From the NCBI GenBank assembly GCA_026770575.1, contig MU657166.1, positions 305,292 to 368,753 of the forward strand: a stretch of DNA of 63,462 nucleotides, in the 5' to 3' direction. The notes beneath the pieces were generated by a model that was not told where the DNA came from, made no database searches, and was given only the letters and a program-made list of their open reading frames with translations. Shown piece after piece: positions 23,084-33,687 of the stretch (the stretch's first letter is position 1; each line of letters opens with the position of its first letter). The stretch comes from Pelagophyceae sp. CCMP2097. Taxonomy: Eukaryota; Sar; Pelagophyceae. The translations under genes were made by a program, and so were the position numbers.

Positions 23084-23353
23084 TTAAAACGTCAGTAAAT
23101 TGAAGCAGACCAAGAGTGGGGGGCCTCCATGGCGACCCGACAACAACGCCACAAGTCAACGACGAATTCCCGCAAAGGCGCTTCGCAACAGGCCCTTTAG
23201 AGGGGGGACTTTAGAGGGTCCGTTGACTTTAGAGGGTCCAACGGCGGACCGCCGCACGTCGTTCCTCGGGGCGCCGCACGTCGTTCCTCGGGGGCACGGC
23301 GGCGGCTCGCAGCGCGCGGGCGGGCCGGGCGCCCGGCCCGGGGATGACGCCCT
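23084..23353. other. Intergenic region between convergent genes
   Basis: No gene. A short tandem repeat (TTTAGAGGG... near 23200-23240, and CGCCGCACGTCGTTCCTCGG twice near 23251-23290) is the only structure. Confidence 0.5.
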
Positions 23354-24601
23354 TCACTTGAAGAAGATGTACGTTTCGGTCAGCAGCGCCTCGAACCTAG
23401 AGGGCTCGAGCTCCGGGAGCACTCGTGGGCCAGATAGAGGCCTCTGTGAGAGGCCCTCGCTGCATCCGCTCACGAGACCGTTCCACCGTCGTCACAAAAG
23501 CGGGTTTCCCTATGGTTCGCCGAGGCGTTGCGCGGGCGCTCGCGCGGGGAAGAACTTGTCCTGTACCACTTCTTCCTGCGTCCGCTGTTTTCGGACCTTG
23601 CCCTTGTCAGAGTAGTCGACGGAGATAATTTCGCCGTCCAACGTGGCCTTGCTCGGCTGGACGCCGTCGTAGGCCAGGAAGTGCTGGTAGTTGTGCGAAG
23701 CTGCGGGGCATCATACTGAAAGAAATAGGAATTCCTCCTCTCGGCAATACTCAAAGAAAGTGCATCCAAGCTCCGTCCAAACGGCGGATCGGCAACGCGC
23801 CGGGCTGCATGTCCAGGCCGATGGTGATGAAGAAGCGGATATGCGGGAGCGTCGAGGAGAAGAAGGGCTTGCACTGTCTTGAACGGTAGTTGTCAAACCT
23901 ACTTCCGTTCGACTGCCATTGTCAAACCTGCGACACAGGTATCCTCCTCCGCAATAGACGCACTCTGGCACGGCCTGGTTGATGAGTTCGATCTCGCGGT
24001 CGTTGCCCGAGTAGACGAGCGTCTTGACTTGGTTGTCCGACAGGATTTTGCTACAGAGGTCTTTTGCGGTTCAAAGACTCAAAGCCTTCTTACTTGAGCA
24101 GGATCGGGTCGTCGATCTGCGGGTCGATGGAGACGAACACGTAGCCGGCCTCTGCGCAGGCGAACTGGGTGCAGTGGTGCTCCGCTACCGATGGGTTGAG
24201 CATCGAAGCCTACGCGGCCGCGTGCATAGCCCCCCAAAATAAAAGGCCCGAAACGACGCACGATGCGCGTGCCCGGGTTGTGGCCGATCTCGGCGAGGCC
24301 GGAGACGAGGGCGTTGGAGTATTTCTAAGGGTCCTCTGTACAGGCCTCTGCACCGCCCGTGATGATCTTCCTTCCGAGGCCTCTGGTTCAAAGGTCCAGG
24401 GTCCGCTCCGGGTGTGGTAGGGTGCGTCCCTGGGAAACGTACCTTGATGTCACTTGCAGACCATTTCATGTTTGCTCCACCCTTATAATGCAGCAGCTCC
24501 ATATGGCCATAGCTGGCCGCGAGGTCCTCCATCTTGCAGCTCACCGTCGACAACGATCGCCGCGAGACGGCGCGCGACGCGCGGCTCGCGAGCCGCCACA
24601 T
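23354..24601 (-). CDS. Acyl-CoA synthetase-like protein, shortened
   Basis: The start MWRLASRASRAVSRRSL is a mitochondrial-type presequence. Exons encode MEDLAASYGHMELLHYKGG, KYSNALVSGLAEIGHNPG, TQFACAEAGYVFVSIDPQ and KILSDNQVKTLVYSG, the N-terminal pattern of ACSF2/AMP-dependent synthetases. Then come KPFFSSTLPHIRFFITIG, SHNYQHFLAYDGVQPSKATL and, last, FEALLTETYIFFK with the stop at 23354. Clear introns include 24051-24093 (43 nt). The family is about 600 aa, yet here the phosphate-loop and adenylation core motifs are absent and the coding total is near 300 aa, so the gene is internally deleted or a pseudogene. Several internal splice sites are unresolved. Confidence 0.5.
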
Positions 24602-24754
24602 TCTTCCGACGGCGAACAATCTGAGATCGGTCCCCCCGGAGTGCGGCGCGCCAATGGATTTTCGGCGGGCCGCGCCGAGTACTCGAGTGTCCTCTCTCAT
24701 GGTAGCTCGAGATTGTTAAGACGCACGATACGTGAAGAGGGAAGAACCATCGCG

Positions 24755-27697
24755 ATGGCGGGGCCCCAGGACGGGCCCGAAGATCCGCCCAGAAGCGAAG
24801 AAGACGGAAGTTCTGAGAGTTCAAGCACTACAACGGACGAGGGCGCGGACGACGCCGACGTCGACGCTGCCGCCGCCGCGGTGCAGCAACTGTCGATTGC
24901 AGAGCAAGATGTCGTCGCGCAAGCGGGCGCCGCGCAAGCGGGCCCGCCGCCCACCGCGTACGCCGCGCAAGCGGGCACACCGCAGGCGCCGCTTCCGACG
25001 CCGCCGCGCGCGCCGACGCCGCCGCACGCGCCGAGGTGCTCGCACGCGCCGAGGCGCGCGCCGACGTCGCCAGGTACGCCGCCGCACGGTGCCGAGGCGC
25101 TCGCCGTCGTACGCGCCGAGGCGCGCGACGAGGCGCTCACCATCGCACGCGACGAGGCGCTCACCATCGCACGCGGCGGCACGCGCCTCGTCGTCGCGGA
25201 CTTGCCGCTCGACGCCACGAACGTCGCCGCGATGCTCGCCGCCTTACGCGCCGAGGTACGCGCCGAGGTGCTCGCCGCCGTCGCGGACGAGGCGCGCGCG
25301 CTCGCCGGGGCGCACGCCGGGGCGCTCGTCGTCTGGCGCACCGAGGCGCTGCCACTCGTCGACGCGCGCGCCGGGGCGATCGCCATCGACACCGCCGTGC
25401 CGCTCGTCGACGCGCGCGCCAGGGTGGCCGCCGTCGACACCGTCGTGACTACTGAACCGCCGCCCAAGTGGTACACGAAGATGGACCTCAGAGACTGCAA
25501 GCCCTTTGCAGACGGCGCCGACACCTTTGGCCCGTGGAACACGAATTTCAGAGCAGCCCTCCAGCCGAACGACATGTTCGAGATTGCCACGTGCAACGTC
25601 AAAGACTTCTCGGACGTCCCGCCCCAAGTCAAACGGCAGCCCAAAGCGGCGACCGAGGCCCTGTGGCGCAGGTCGTGCAACGACCTGGGCGCGATATCTT
25701 GCTCTGCGACGCCTCGGCGCAGCGCACGATGCGCATGGTGCAGACCGACTTGAAACACGGCCCGTCCATGAACGCGGCGCTGATGGCGAAGTACGAGCCC
25801 GAAAACGCATCCTACGGCGGCGTCATTCTGTCGCGCATCATGAGCGCGTTTTTGCCGGCCGGTGGCGACATCACGTCGCACATCGACCGAATTATCGACG
25901 ACAGCCTCAAGCTCTCCAGGGCGTGTGTGTCGCTCGCTTTATCCGAAGGCCAACTACGTCATGTCATCCTTGACAGCCTGCCTATCACGATGGAGACGAC
26001 CGTCACTCTGTGCACGAACATGCCGGGCACGCAGACGCTCAGCAGCCTTTGCGACGAGCTCAAGCGGCTGCAATAGCGGCGCTCGGCGCAGCAGCAGCAC
26101 GGCGCACACGGCATGCTCGTCGGGCAAGGGCCGATACCGTCGTCGTCGCCGCCGCAGCAGCAGTGGCCACCGCAGTCCGTCCCGCCCAGCGGGCGCGTCG
26201 GGCGAGGCGGGCGCAGCGGGCGCGGCGGGCGCAACGGGCGTTTAGGACGCGTCAATCTCGACACAAACGCTGCACCGCCGTTTAAAGGCCAATGCTTCGG
26301 CTGCGGCGAGTTCGGGCACAAACAAAACGACTGCCCGCACGCATCGTCATCGTCATCGCCGTGGCAAAACTCGCAGTCGCGGCGGCAGCAGCAGCAGCAG
26401 CCGCTGCAGCTGCAGTCGTCGCCGCCGCCGCAGCAGCAGATGCAGCAGCCGACCTGGAAGCAACCTGGGGGGTTTGCAGCAGCGCGGCTGCAGCCGCAGC
26501 AGCGCTTGTGGTCGCCGTCGCTGGGGTTCAACCCGGAGGAAAACAGCGGCGGGCACGGCGCCATGTCTCAACGGGAGCACATGGGAATGGAAAGCGCACG
26601 ACTCGCCAACAACGCTTTATCGCACGTCTTTGGCGGCGACAGCGCCGGACTCGAAAACGGTGGTCACGGTTTTCACGGTTACGTCTCGGCAGTAAAGCCG
26701 TGCCCGCCGCCGTGGAAGCCGTGCCCGCCGCCGTGGAGTTTCGACGGCGGGATACGCATTTCGTTGTTGGCACCTGGAGGAGATTTACTCCGAGTCGTCG
26801 AGCCTACTGCGTGGAAACGTCTCCTCCGAAGATCTCGATTTCGAGACGGCCGGCGGCGCGGCGGGCACGTCTCGCAACGCAGCTCCGACTGTGTCTATCT
26901 CAGGCGCGGATTGCCCGACACAATTATCCTCGAAGACTGCATGCATGCATGTGGACGATGGCTGATAGTGGAGAGCGGTTATATTACGTTGCACGACGAA
27001 GACCTCGCCGACGTCGACTACAGCATTGTGTCGAACCTCACCGGCGTTTTCGGCACCGGAAAGACGTGCGGTCGGGGAAATACGGCCATCTCTTTCGTTG
27101 TCAACCTTTCGTTGCCAACGACGGCAGCCTCGTCCCGTTCGAATCGCCCGAGGGCCTGCTCGTCGCCACTACGGCAAGTTGCGGGGTGTGCCTCCTCGGC
27201 GAGGGCACACTCCGCCGCCTAGGCTTTATCCTCGACACCGCCGGCCAGTGCATCGTCGTCGATCGCAACCGCTCTATTCCGATGTTTTTCGACGGCGACC
27301 ACCACTGGATCAGGACGCTGGTCCACAAGCCGGACGAGCGGCACTTCGCTGGCGTGGCCATCACAAACGCGCTGCAGAAGCTCTGGCACCGACGCTGTGC
27401 CCACAGAGACGTTCGGCGCCTGCTGGCCGTGACGATCGGAGCCGGCGATTTTGGTAACGTGCCGAAGATGGCGCCCGGGGAGCCTTTATGCTGGACTTGC
27501 GCCGACGCAAAGTCGCGCCTGCCTTTGCGGGAGCCAGGTTCGCCGCGACCGCCGCTGGGACCGCCCTCGGGCACGTCTCCGGCGTTGGACTCGCCGGCGG
27601 GTCTGCCTCTGCGGCCGCCGGGCCTGCCTCCGCGGGCCTCGCCACGGCTGTCGCTGGACTCGCCACCGGGCCTGCCTCCGCCACCGTCGCTGGACAC
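24755..27697 (+). mobile_element. Ty1/copia-type retrotransposon, decayed
   Basis: The Gag-like region starts with an Asp/Glu- and Ala-rich tract, then a UBN2/Gag core (WYTKMDLRDCKPFADGADTF, GGVILSRIMSAFLPAGGD). A frameshift near 25690 and a TAG at 26074 interrupt it. A CCHC knuckle (CFGCGEFGHKQNDC) follows in the same frame after the TAG. In another frame a GAG-pre-integrase module is present with its HHCC zinc finger (LWHRRCAHRDVRRLLAV, then CWTC). Integrase core, reverse transcriptase and RNase H are not seen; the sequence enters a Pro/Gly repeat and then the gap. LTRs could not be defined. Homopolymeric CAG/GCC tracts lie between the domains. Confidence 0.8.
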
Positions 27698-28031
27698 NNN
27701 NNNNNNNNNNNNNNNNNNNNNNNNNNNNNNNNNNNNNNNNNNNNNNNNNNNNNNNNNNNNNNNNNNNNNNNNNNNNNNNNNNNNNNNNNNNNNNNNNNNN
27801 NNNNNNNNNNNNNNNNNNNNNNNNNNNNNNNNNNNNNNNNNNNNNNNNNNNNNNNNNNNNNNNNNNNNNNNNNNNNNNNNNNNNNNNNNNNNNNNNNNNN
27901 NNNNNNNNNNNNNNNNNNNNNNNNNNNNNNNNNNNNNNNNNNNNNNNNNNNNNNNNNNNNNNNNNNNNNNNNNNNNNNNNNNNNNNNNNNNNNNNNNNNN
28001 NNNNNNNNNNNNNNNNNNNNNNNNNNNNNNN
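27698..28031. other. Assembly gap (334 N)
   Basis: Unsequenced; flanked on the left by the Pro/Gly-rich repeat of the copia remnant and on the right by a 79-bp tandem repeat, so it probably hides a longer repeat array. Confidence 0.98.
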
Positions 28032-28190
28032 GGTCCAGACGGCCGCATCGACAAGGAGAGCCCTCGACAAGGAGAGGCCCCGACGGCCACCGGCGCCGTC
28101 GCCCAGCCATGGTCCAGACGGCCGCATCGACAAGGAGAGCCCTCGACAAGGAGAGGCCCCGACGGCCACCGGCGCCGTCGCCCAGCAAAG
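28032..28190. repeat. 79-bp tandem repeat
   Basis: Two full units starting GGTCCAGACGGCCGCATCGA at 28032 and 28111, essentially identical. The array abuts the gap and may continue within it. Confidence 0.9.
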
Positions 28191-28682
28191 GCCCCGACGA
28201 CCGAAATTCATGTTCGTTAGAGGCTTTCCGCCACGACTCAAGGGGAGCGTGAGAGGAAGATACGCCCGACCCATATCTCTCTCTACATAACTCAACTCCC
28301 GTTCCGAGTGTCCTTCTCTCCTGTGCGAGGTTCGAAGACGTTGCATTCTAGCGATGATCCGCACTGCACCGCCCATCTCCCTTTGGAGGCTTTCCGTGAG
28401 ATCGTCGAGGTCCATCGTGCATCCAATTGTGTCAGGGCCCAAGCTTTTTTTTAAAGAAATGGACCAATTTGCCACGGGGCAGCCCACCCCCCAGCACCTG
28501 CTATTTCACGGCGCGCCTTTCGTCCGCCTTCCCCGGGTGGATTCCCCGGGTGGATCCCCCGGGTGGATCCGTCGGCAGGAAGCGCCCAGAGGTCCAGAGG
28601 CCGGTGCCTTAGCTTCGAATCCACCCTGGGTGGGTCGAGATTTCGAGGGCTCGATGCCGAGTCTTGTGAGTCGATGGGATGA
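28191..28682. other. Region without a supported gene
   Basis: Contains three copies of a 15-bp CCCCGGGTGGATYCC unit (28529-28572), also echoed near 28620. A short minus-strand frame (MDLDDLTESLQREMGG) near 28350-28410 looks protein-like but is too short to call. Confidence 0.5.
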
Positions 28683-30677
28683 TTAGAATTCATATTTCCT
28701 TTTCCTTCTGGACACTTTCTTGGGCACTTCGATGACCTCTGGTTTCAGCGGATTCTTTGCCTTGTCCCTATTCGCAACTTCCCACGGCTGCCGGGCGCCC
28801 TGCTTCGGACCCGGCATGTAGCCGACCTTGCCCGGGAGCGGCTGCAGGTCTCGGAACCACCGCGGAAGCTTCTGGTCGACCTACGTGGAGATTCTCAAGG
28901 ACGTCGAAAATACCCTTGGTTTGAGAATGCAGACAGACCTGATCGTACGCCCTCTTTAAGTCGTGCCACAGCTCGGCGTCGCAGTCCGGATCATAGAGAG
29001 CGGTCGCTCTGCCGGCGGTGCCGTCGCGGCCCGTTCTTCCGACGCGATGCACGTACTCGTGGAACTTCCTCGTCGAACTCGGCAGATCGAACTGCACCAC
29101 GTGCATCACGTCTTCGACGTCGATGCCTCGGGAGACTGCGTCGGTTGCGAGGAGCAAGTCGACTCGGCCGTCTCGGAAGTCTTGGAGGGATTCTTCGCGT
29201 TGCGCCTGGGACCGGTCTCCGTGAATTGCGACACAATTCCAGCCGAGCTTTGTCAACTCGCCGGCTGCCCAGGTGACCTAATCCCTCGGTCTACATCGGA
29301 GCACCCCAATCCGGCGGCAGAGAAGGCACCTGGTGCTTCTTATTGAAGAAGACGATGGTCCTTTCGCCTTCTACTAAGACGGGCACCAGGAAGATGAACC
29401 GCCCCCGCTTGTTCATCGCGTTCTTCGGCTCGCTGGCCAGAACGCGCTGCAAGGCCTGCGCGACGAGTTTATTCGGTGCACCTTCCGTGCCCACCTCGAG
29501 CCTCGCCGCGTCCGTCCTCAGATACTTCAAGGCAACTTCTTGGACCGTCTTCGGGAACGTCGCGGAGAACATGAGCGTCTGCCGCTCTTCAATGGGCGGC
29601 AAGTCGTGGTTTTGCAAAATGAGCTTCAATTCCGACTCGAAGCCCATATCCAGCATCCGATCTGCTTCGTCCAAAACGACAAAGCGGCAGTTCCTCAACG
29701 AGACCAGATTCCTCGCCGTAAAGTCGGCAAGGCGGCCCGGCGTCGCGACCATGATCTCGGCGCCACCGGCCAGAGCTTCTAACTGCGGTCGGGCGCTCGC
29801 GCCTCCGTATATCGCCACAGACCATCGTCGAACATGTTGCAAATCCGCACTCGCACCAGGCACGGGTTCCCCAAAGGTGAGCTTCTGCACCTCCAAGTCG
29901 ATTTGGATCGCGAGCTCGCGCGTCGGCGCGAGAATCAGAGCCGACGGCGCGACTGGCGACCGACCGGGGCCCGTCCGCTGCCTTCGCTGAGCATCGTCTT
30001 CGGCGAGGTAATCGCGCTTCGCAGCGAGGACGGCGGCCACCAACGGCACGAGGAAGGCCATCGTCTTGCCCGAGCCTAGGGGGGTGCGTCTGCGAAAGTG
30101 GCACGGGCTTCATCAAACCCTTTCGAGAAGACGCACCCGTCTGCGCCGATGCCAAAACGTCCTGGCCGCTCAAAGCGAGGGGTACGGCGTGGGACTGGAT
30201 GGGCGTCGGTCTTGTGAATCGTAAACGTTCAAACTCTGTTAAGTTGTATCTCACAAAGCCGGGTAAATCGCCGAGGTCGCTCCACTTCGCTAGAATCTCC
30301 ACGGCAGCGCCGCCGCCGGACCGCTTCACGGAAGGCGCCTCCTCCTCGATGTTCTTCTCCTGGACAAGGTCCCAAGGATTACCGAATAACTCTTCTTGCG
30401 ACAACGGCTCAGATTTTGCTCCGGGGGGCGCCTCGCCGTTCCGAACGTCGTCGACGCACCGCCAAAAGTAGTGAGCCTCCTCGGCCTGCTTCGCGGCCTG
30501 CCGCCGAAGCTGCGTGCGGTGCGCATACGCGCGAGGGGTCGTGTCCTTGTCTTGAAAATGCGACCGCTTCGCCGCCCGGCGGAGCTCCGGCGCGGTCGAA
30601 GGCGCCGAACTGGCCAATGCAGACGAACTGCGGCGCAACGGCGCTAAACCGAGGCGGCCGCGGCACAGCGGCAGCAT
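28683..30677 (-). CDS. Organellar DEAD-box RNA helicase
   Basis: Exons 30677-30137, 30075-29330, 29277-28939 and 28880-28683 (introns 61, 52 and 58 nt) give 607 aa. MLPLCRGRLGLAPLRRSSSA is an organellar presequence. Helicase motifs in order: Q-motif region RFTRPTPIQSHAVPLAL, I AQTGSGKT, Ia PTRELA, Ib TPGR, II DEAD, III SAT, IV IVFFNKKHQ, V ATDAVSRGID, VI HRVGRTGR. The C-terminal tail is basic (KKVSRRKRKYEF). It probably unwinds RNA in mitochondria or plastid for splicing or ribosome assembly. The gene is divergent from the HNH-like gene, with 122 bp between starts. Confidence 0.92.
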
Positions 30678-30799
30678 GAGGTCACAGCCGCGTCGCAGGC
30701 CCGAGGATCGCCAAGCCAGTTCGGCGACGGGTCACGAAGCAAAGTTTCGGAGAACCCCGGCTGTTCTGCGCTGGCCATCCTTCTGTTCAGCCGAGCGAG

Positions 30800-31405
30800 A
30801 TGCCTTGCAACGGCACGACGAAGGACGGCGGCCCTTGCACGCAGACGATGCTCGTTCATGGTGGGCTATACTGCCAGTGGCATGTGCCCTGCCAGGGCAT
30901 CAAGCGTAGTGATATGTCTGCTTGTCGGTTTAAGGGCATCCTTCATGTTAATGACGATGGCTATTGTAAATTCCACCGCGACCAGCTCTACGGCGGGCCG
31001 CTGAGCACGGGCCCGGTAGTATTTCGCATCGAAAATCTCCGTAGTGAGCGCCGTGCTCAGGTGTTGTCGTTGCGGGATAGCCAAGACGCGTACACGCTTA
31101 AAGAAATCTATACACTTAAGGGCCCGGAGCAGTACGAGCTCGATCATGTCGTAGAGCTGCACGCTATACGCGACGCTTACGATTCGACCGCGGGGAGCCG
31201 CAAGGCGAAGCGACAGCTCCTCGGGCTTCTGAAAGATAGTGCTAACATGAACCTTAGTCTTAACTTTACGCCCAAGGAGCTCAACGGGCTCAAGTTTAAA
31301 GGCGTGTTCGACTTCCTCTTGGACTACAAGGCCGACGAGCGCGCTGGTCGGCAGCGCGACGATGGCCTGTTCCCATTATCTTGCCCTGTCCACCGGAGAT
31401 CGTAA
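30800..31405 (+). CDS. Zinc-cluster plus HNH-like protein (possible mobile/viral origin)
   Basis: Intronless. Two successive Cys/His clusters: CNGTTKDGGPC with GLYCQWH (residues 3-28), and CQGIKRSDMSAC with GYCKFH (about 31-60). They resemble the C..T..G.PC...YC..H modules known in large-virus and mobile-element proteins. A later segment, YELDHVVELHAIRDAYD with downstream NMNLSLNFTPKELN and a Lys, looks like an HNH nuclease core. The frame stops at 31405, but one base fewer in the CCC at 31372-31374 would continue coding to 31697 (HYLALSTGDRKVARRI). Codons end in T or A far more often than in neighbouring genes, which suggests transfer. Function is inferred. Confidence 0.55.
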   Translation: MPCNGTTKDGGPCTQTMLVHGGLYCQWHVPCQGIKRSDMSACRFKGILHVNDDGYCKFHRDQLYGGPLSTGPVVFRIENLRSERRAQVLSLRDSQDAYTLKEIYTLKGPEQYELDHVVELHAIRDAYDSTAGSRKAKRQLLGLLKDSANMNLSLNFTPKELNGLKFKGVFDFLLDYKADERAGRQRDDGLFPLSCPVHRRS

Positions 31406-31705
31406 AGTCGCGCGGCGCATCCGCCACGAGATGGCGATGTCGCGCGACGCTATCGTGGCCACGTTGGAGGAGGAGCGGCCGCTGGTCCCCGAATTCCTAG
31501 ACAACGTTGGGCGTATGTGTCATAAGATGCAGCTGCACTCGATAATGGGATGCCGACGCGCGCAAAGAGCCCGGTCGACAGCTCCACGCGCGGCACCCTT
31601 GGGGCGCCGGGGCGACGCGGACACGAGTGTTCGACCGTCGCCGTATAGGCGCGGCACGCGGCGAGCCCCCGATGTAAATGGTACGTCGCGCGTATAGGCG
31701 CGGCG

Positions 31706-32289
31706 GCATGTAACGAAGCCGGTCCCCCTTAAGGGATCCCCCTAAAGGGACTGGCTGCGAGATAAATAAACGCCGCGCGTGGGCGCGGCCGAAGAGCCCC
31801 CTCTGCCCGGCCCGGTTAATGGAACTTAATGCCGTGTGCTATCACCATCGCCCCCGGCCTGCCGCGCGGCCGTCATGGTGTCCCCCGGGTCATCTTCTGT
31901 ACGAGATGCGACCGGGGCATGGTGTAGGAGCTTGTTTGGAGGCCCGATCCGGCAGGAGCGGGGACGGGTAAACGTTTGCCCGAACCTTCGGGTCGGGATC
32001 GACGGATTTGCGCATTTCCGCCGACCCGCCGACCCGCGGGTCTGGCCGTTGCCGCGACCCGCGACCCGGCGGGCGCGGCGAAGGCGAAACCTGCGGAAAC
32101 CCGACAATCCGCGGGTTCTGCTCTATAAATCTACGAACGAGCATGCTGCGCACGACGTTTGGCCGCGGCGCACGCGGCGGCCTCGACGGCAGTGGAGGCT
32201 GATGCACGGCGGGGGCGCCTGAGAGGGAAAGCTCGACGACGGGGTCACTCGGAAGCATGGATCATCCGACTTTTCCGGTCCTTCCGGCT
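31706..32289. other. Repeat-rich region without a supported gene
   Basis: Includes a CCCTTAAGGGATCCCCCT near-palindrome at about 31729 and, around 31975-32110, a GACCCG/CGGGTC-rich segment resembling the first part of the dispersed repeat family at 1927. Confidence 0.5.
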
Positions 32290-32800
32290 CGCCACGGACG
32301 AGCCTTCTATGCAAGATGGCTCGATGCACACGCAGGCGTCGTTGCCCGTCGCGTCCGCACAGGCCACGGAAGCACCGTCCAAAGGCCCGTCGGCACGTCC
32401 ACGCATGGCACTCTGCCGCAATGCAGAGCAGTGAACCGACGCACGATGATGCATCTATCCTCTCCTCCGGCAGGCGCCGGCGCCGCACCCGACTTGGAGG
32501 CCGTCGATGCAGACGCGACGCACCGGGTTTCTCCATTCTAACTCGGGTTTTCTCTCTTCGTGTGTATCAAACAGGCTTCGGGCCGCGCGGTCGCGAGCAG
32601 CGTCGATGTCACGGGTACGCTAGCTCTCTGGAAAGGAGCTTTCAAGTACGGGTACGACCCGAAAACCCGAACCGGATTCTGCGTGCGTCGACCCGACCGA
32701 CCCGCGGCCCGCGGGTCAGCCAACCCGTGACCTGGAAGACGGGTTTCGGTCGTTCGACCCGCGACCCGAGGGGTCGGCACAAAGTAAATACGACGACCGG
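32290..32800 (-). repeat. Dispersed repeat family, copy B (uninterrupted)
   Basis: Reverse complement of copy A (1927-2850) in the same internal order but without the 400-bp insertion, so the motif GGAGAAACCCGGTGCG leads directly to GCCTGCCGGAGGAG. Confidence 0.7.
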
Positions 32801-33184
32801 CGCGGCGGTAACCCGGGACATCTGCGGCAGGCGCCCTTTGCGAGGGCCTACGTTCCTCCGGCGGCGCACCCGGTGTTTGCTCGCGACGTGCTCGACGAGG
32901 GCACAGCTTTGCTCGTCGGCGGGTACTACTACCGACCGGGCGAGGATACGATCCGACATGGCTTCGGGGAGACGATCAAGCAAGACACCACCGTACAGCA
33001 TCACAGACGACGAGTGGACGCTCGCCCTCCCGTGGTCGGACCCGCTCATCGGCGGCGCGCGCGACAGCGCGGCGTCGGCTTCCAAGCCGCCTTCCAACGA
33101 AGAGATTCGGCGGGGCTTCTTCGGCGCTGGCGTGCAGGTCGGTGCATGGGTCGTCGAGCAGGTCAGCTGGTGCGGCTTCGTCGG
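32801..33184 (+). other. Protein-like open frames, no gene model
   Basis: Two adjacent stretches look coding (FARDVLDEGTALLVGGYYYR, and ITDDEWTLALPWSDPLIGG at 33000-33060) but lie in different frames without convincing splice sites. Possibly a gene fragment ending in the minisatellite that follows. Confidence 0.3.
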
Positions 33185-33570
33185 CTCAGGTAGACAGCCC
33201 GAAGACGGTCCTGGAGACGGTCCTCTGCGGGCCCTCGACGGTCCCGGAGACGGTCCGAGGCGAGGCGGTTTCGGAGACGCGTACGGTCCCAGAGACAGTT
33301 TCGGAGACGGTCCCTCTGCGGTCCGGAGACGAGACTTCGAGGGTCCCAGAGACGGCCTCGGAAACGGGTCTGGAGACGGTCCCTCGACGTGCCCGGAGAC
33401 GGCCTGATGCGGTCCGGAGACGGGCCCGAGGACGGTCCGTCGACGGTCCCAGAAACGGCTCCAGAGACGGTCTTTCGATTGTCCCAGCGATCAGTTCAAA
33501 GACGGGCCCGCAGACGGGTTCAAAGACGGGCCCAGAGATGGTCCCGGAGACGGACGTGCCCGGAGACGGC
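33185..33570. repeat. GGAGACGGTCCC minisatellite
   Basis: About 30 degenerate head-to-tail copies of a 12-bp unit (GGAGACGGTCCC, GAGACGGGTCTG and variants). Related to 8150-8400. Confidence 0.85.
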
Positions 33571-33687
33571 CCCGAAGACTGTTCATCCGCGTTCCCACCG
33601 TCGGCCCCCGGCCCCCTCCCCCGAAGAGACCGCCCCCTGCTCGTCGTCGAGTCCCGAATTGACATGGAGCAAATACGTTAGACGCAT

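Noticed and set aside
26074..26076. TAG between Gag and zinc knuckle as a retroviral-type readthrough stop
   Set aside because: The zinc knuckle belongs to Gag and lies after the TAG, and a frameshift lies upstream, so simple decay is more likely than recoding.
28032..28190. CRISPR-like array
   Set aside because: Repeats are contiguous 79-bp tandem units without spacers in a nuclear eukaryotic context.
28881..28902. A 22-nt intron in the DEAD-box gene
   Set aside because: A 58-nt intron (28881-28938, donor GTCTGT) gives AYDQ joined to VDQKLPRWF and fits the family better.
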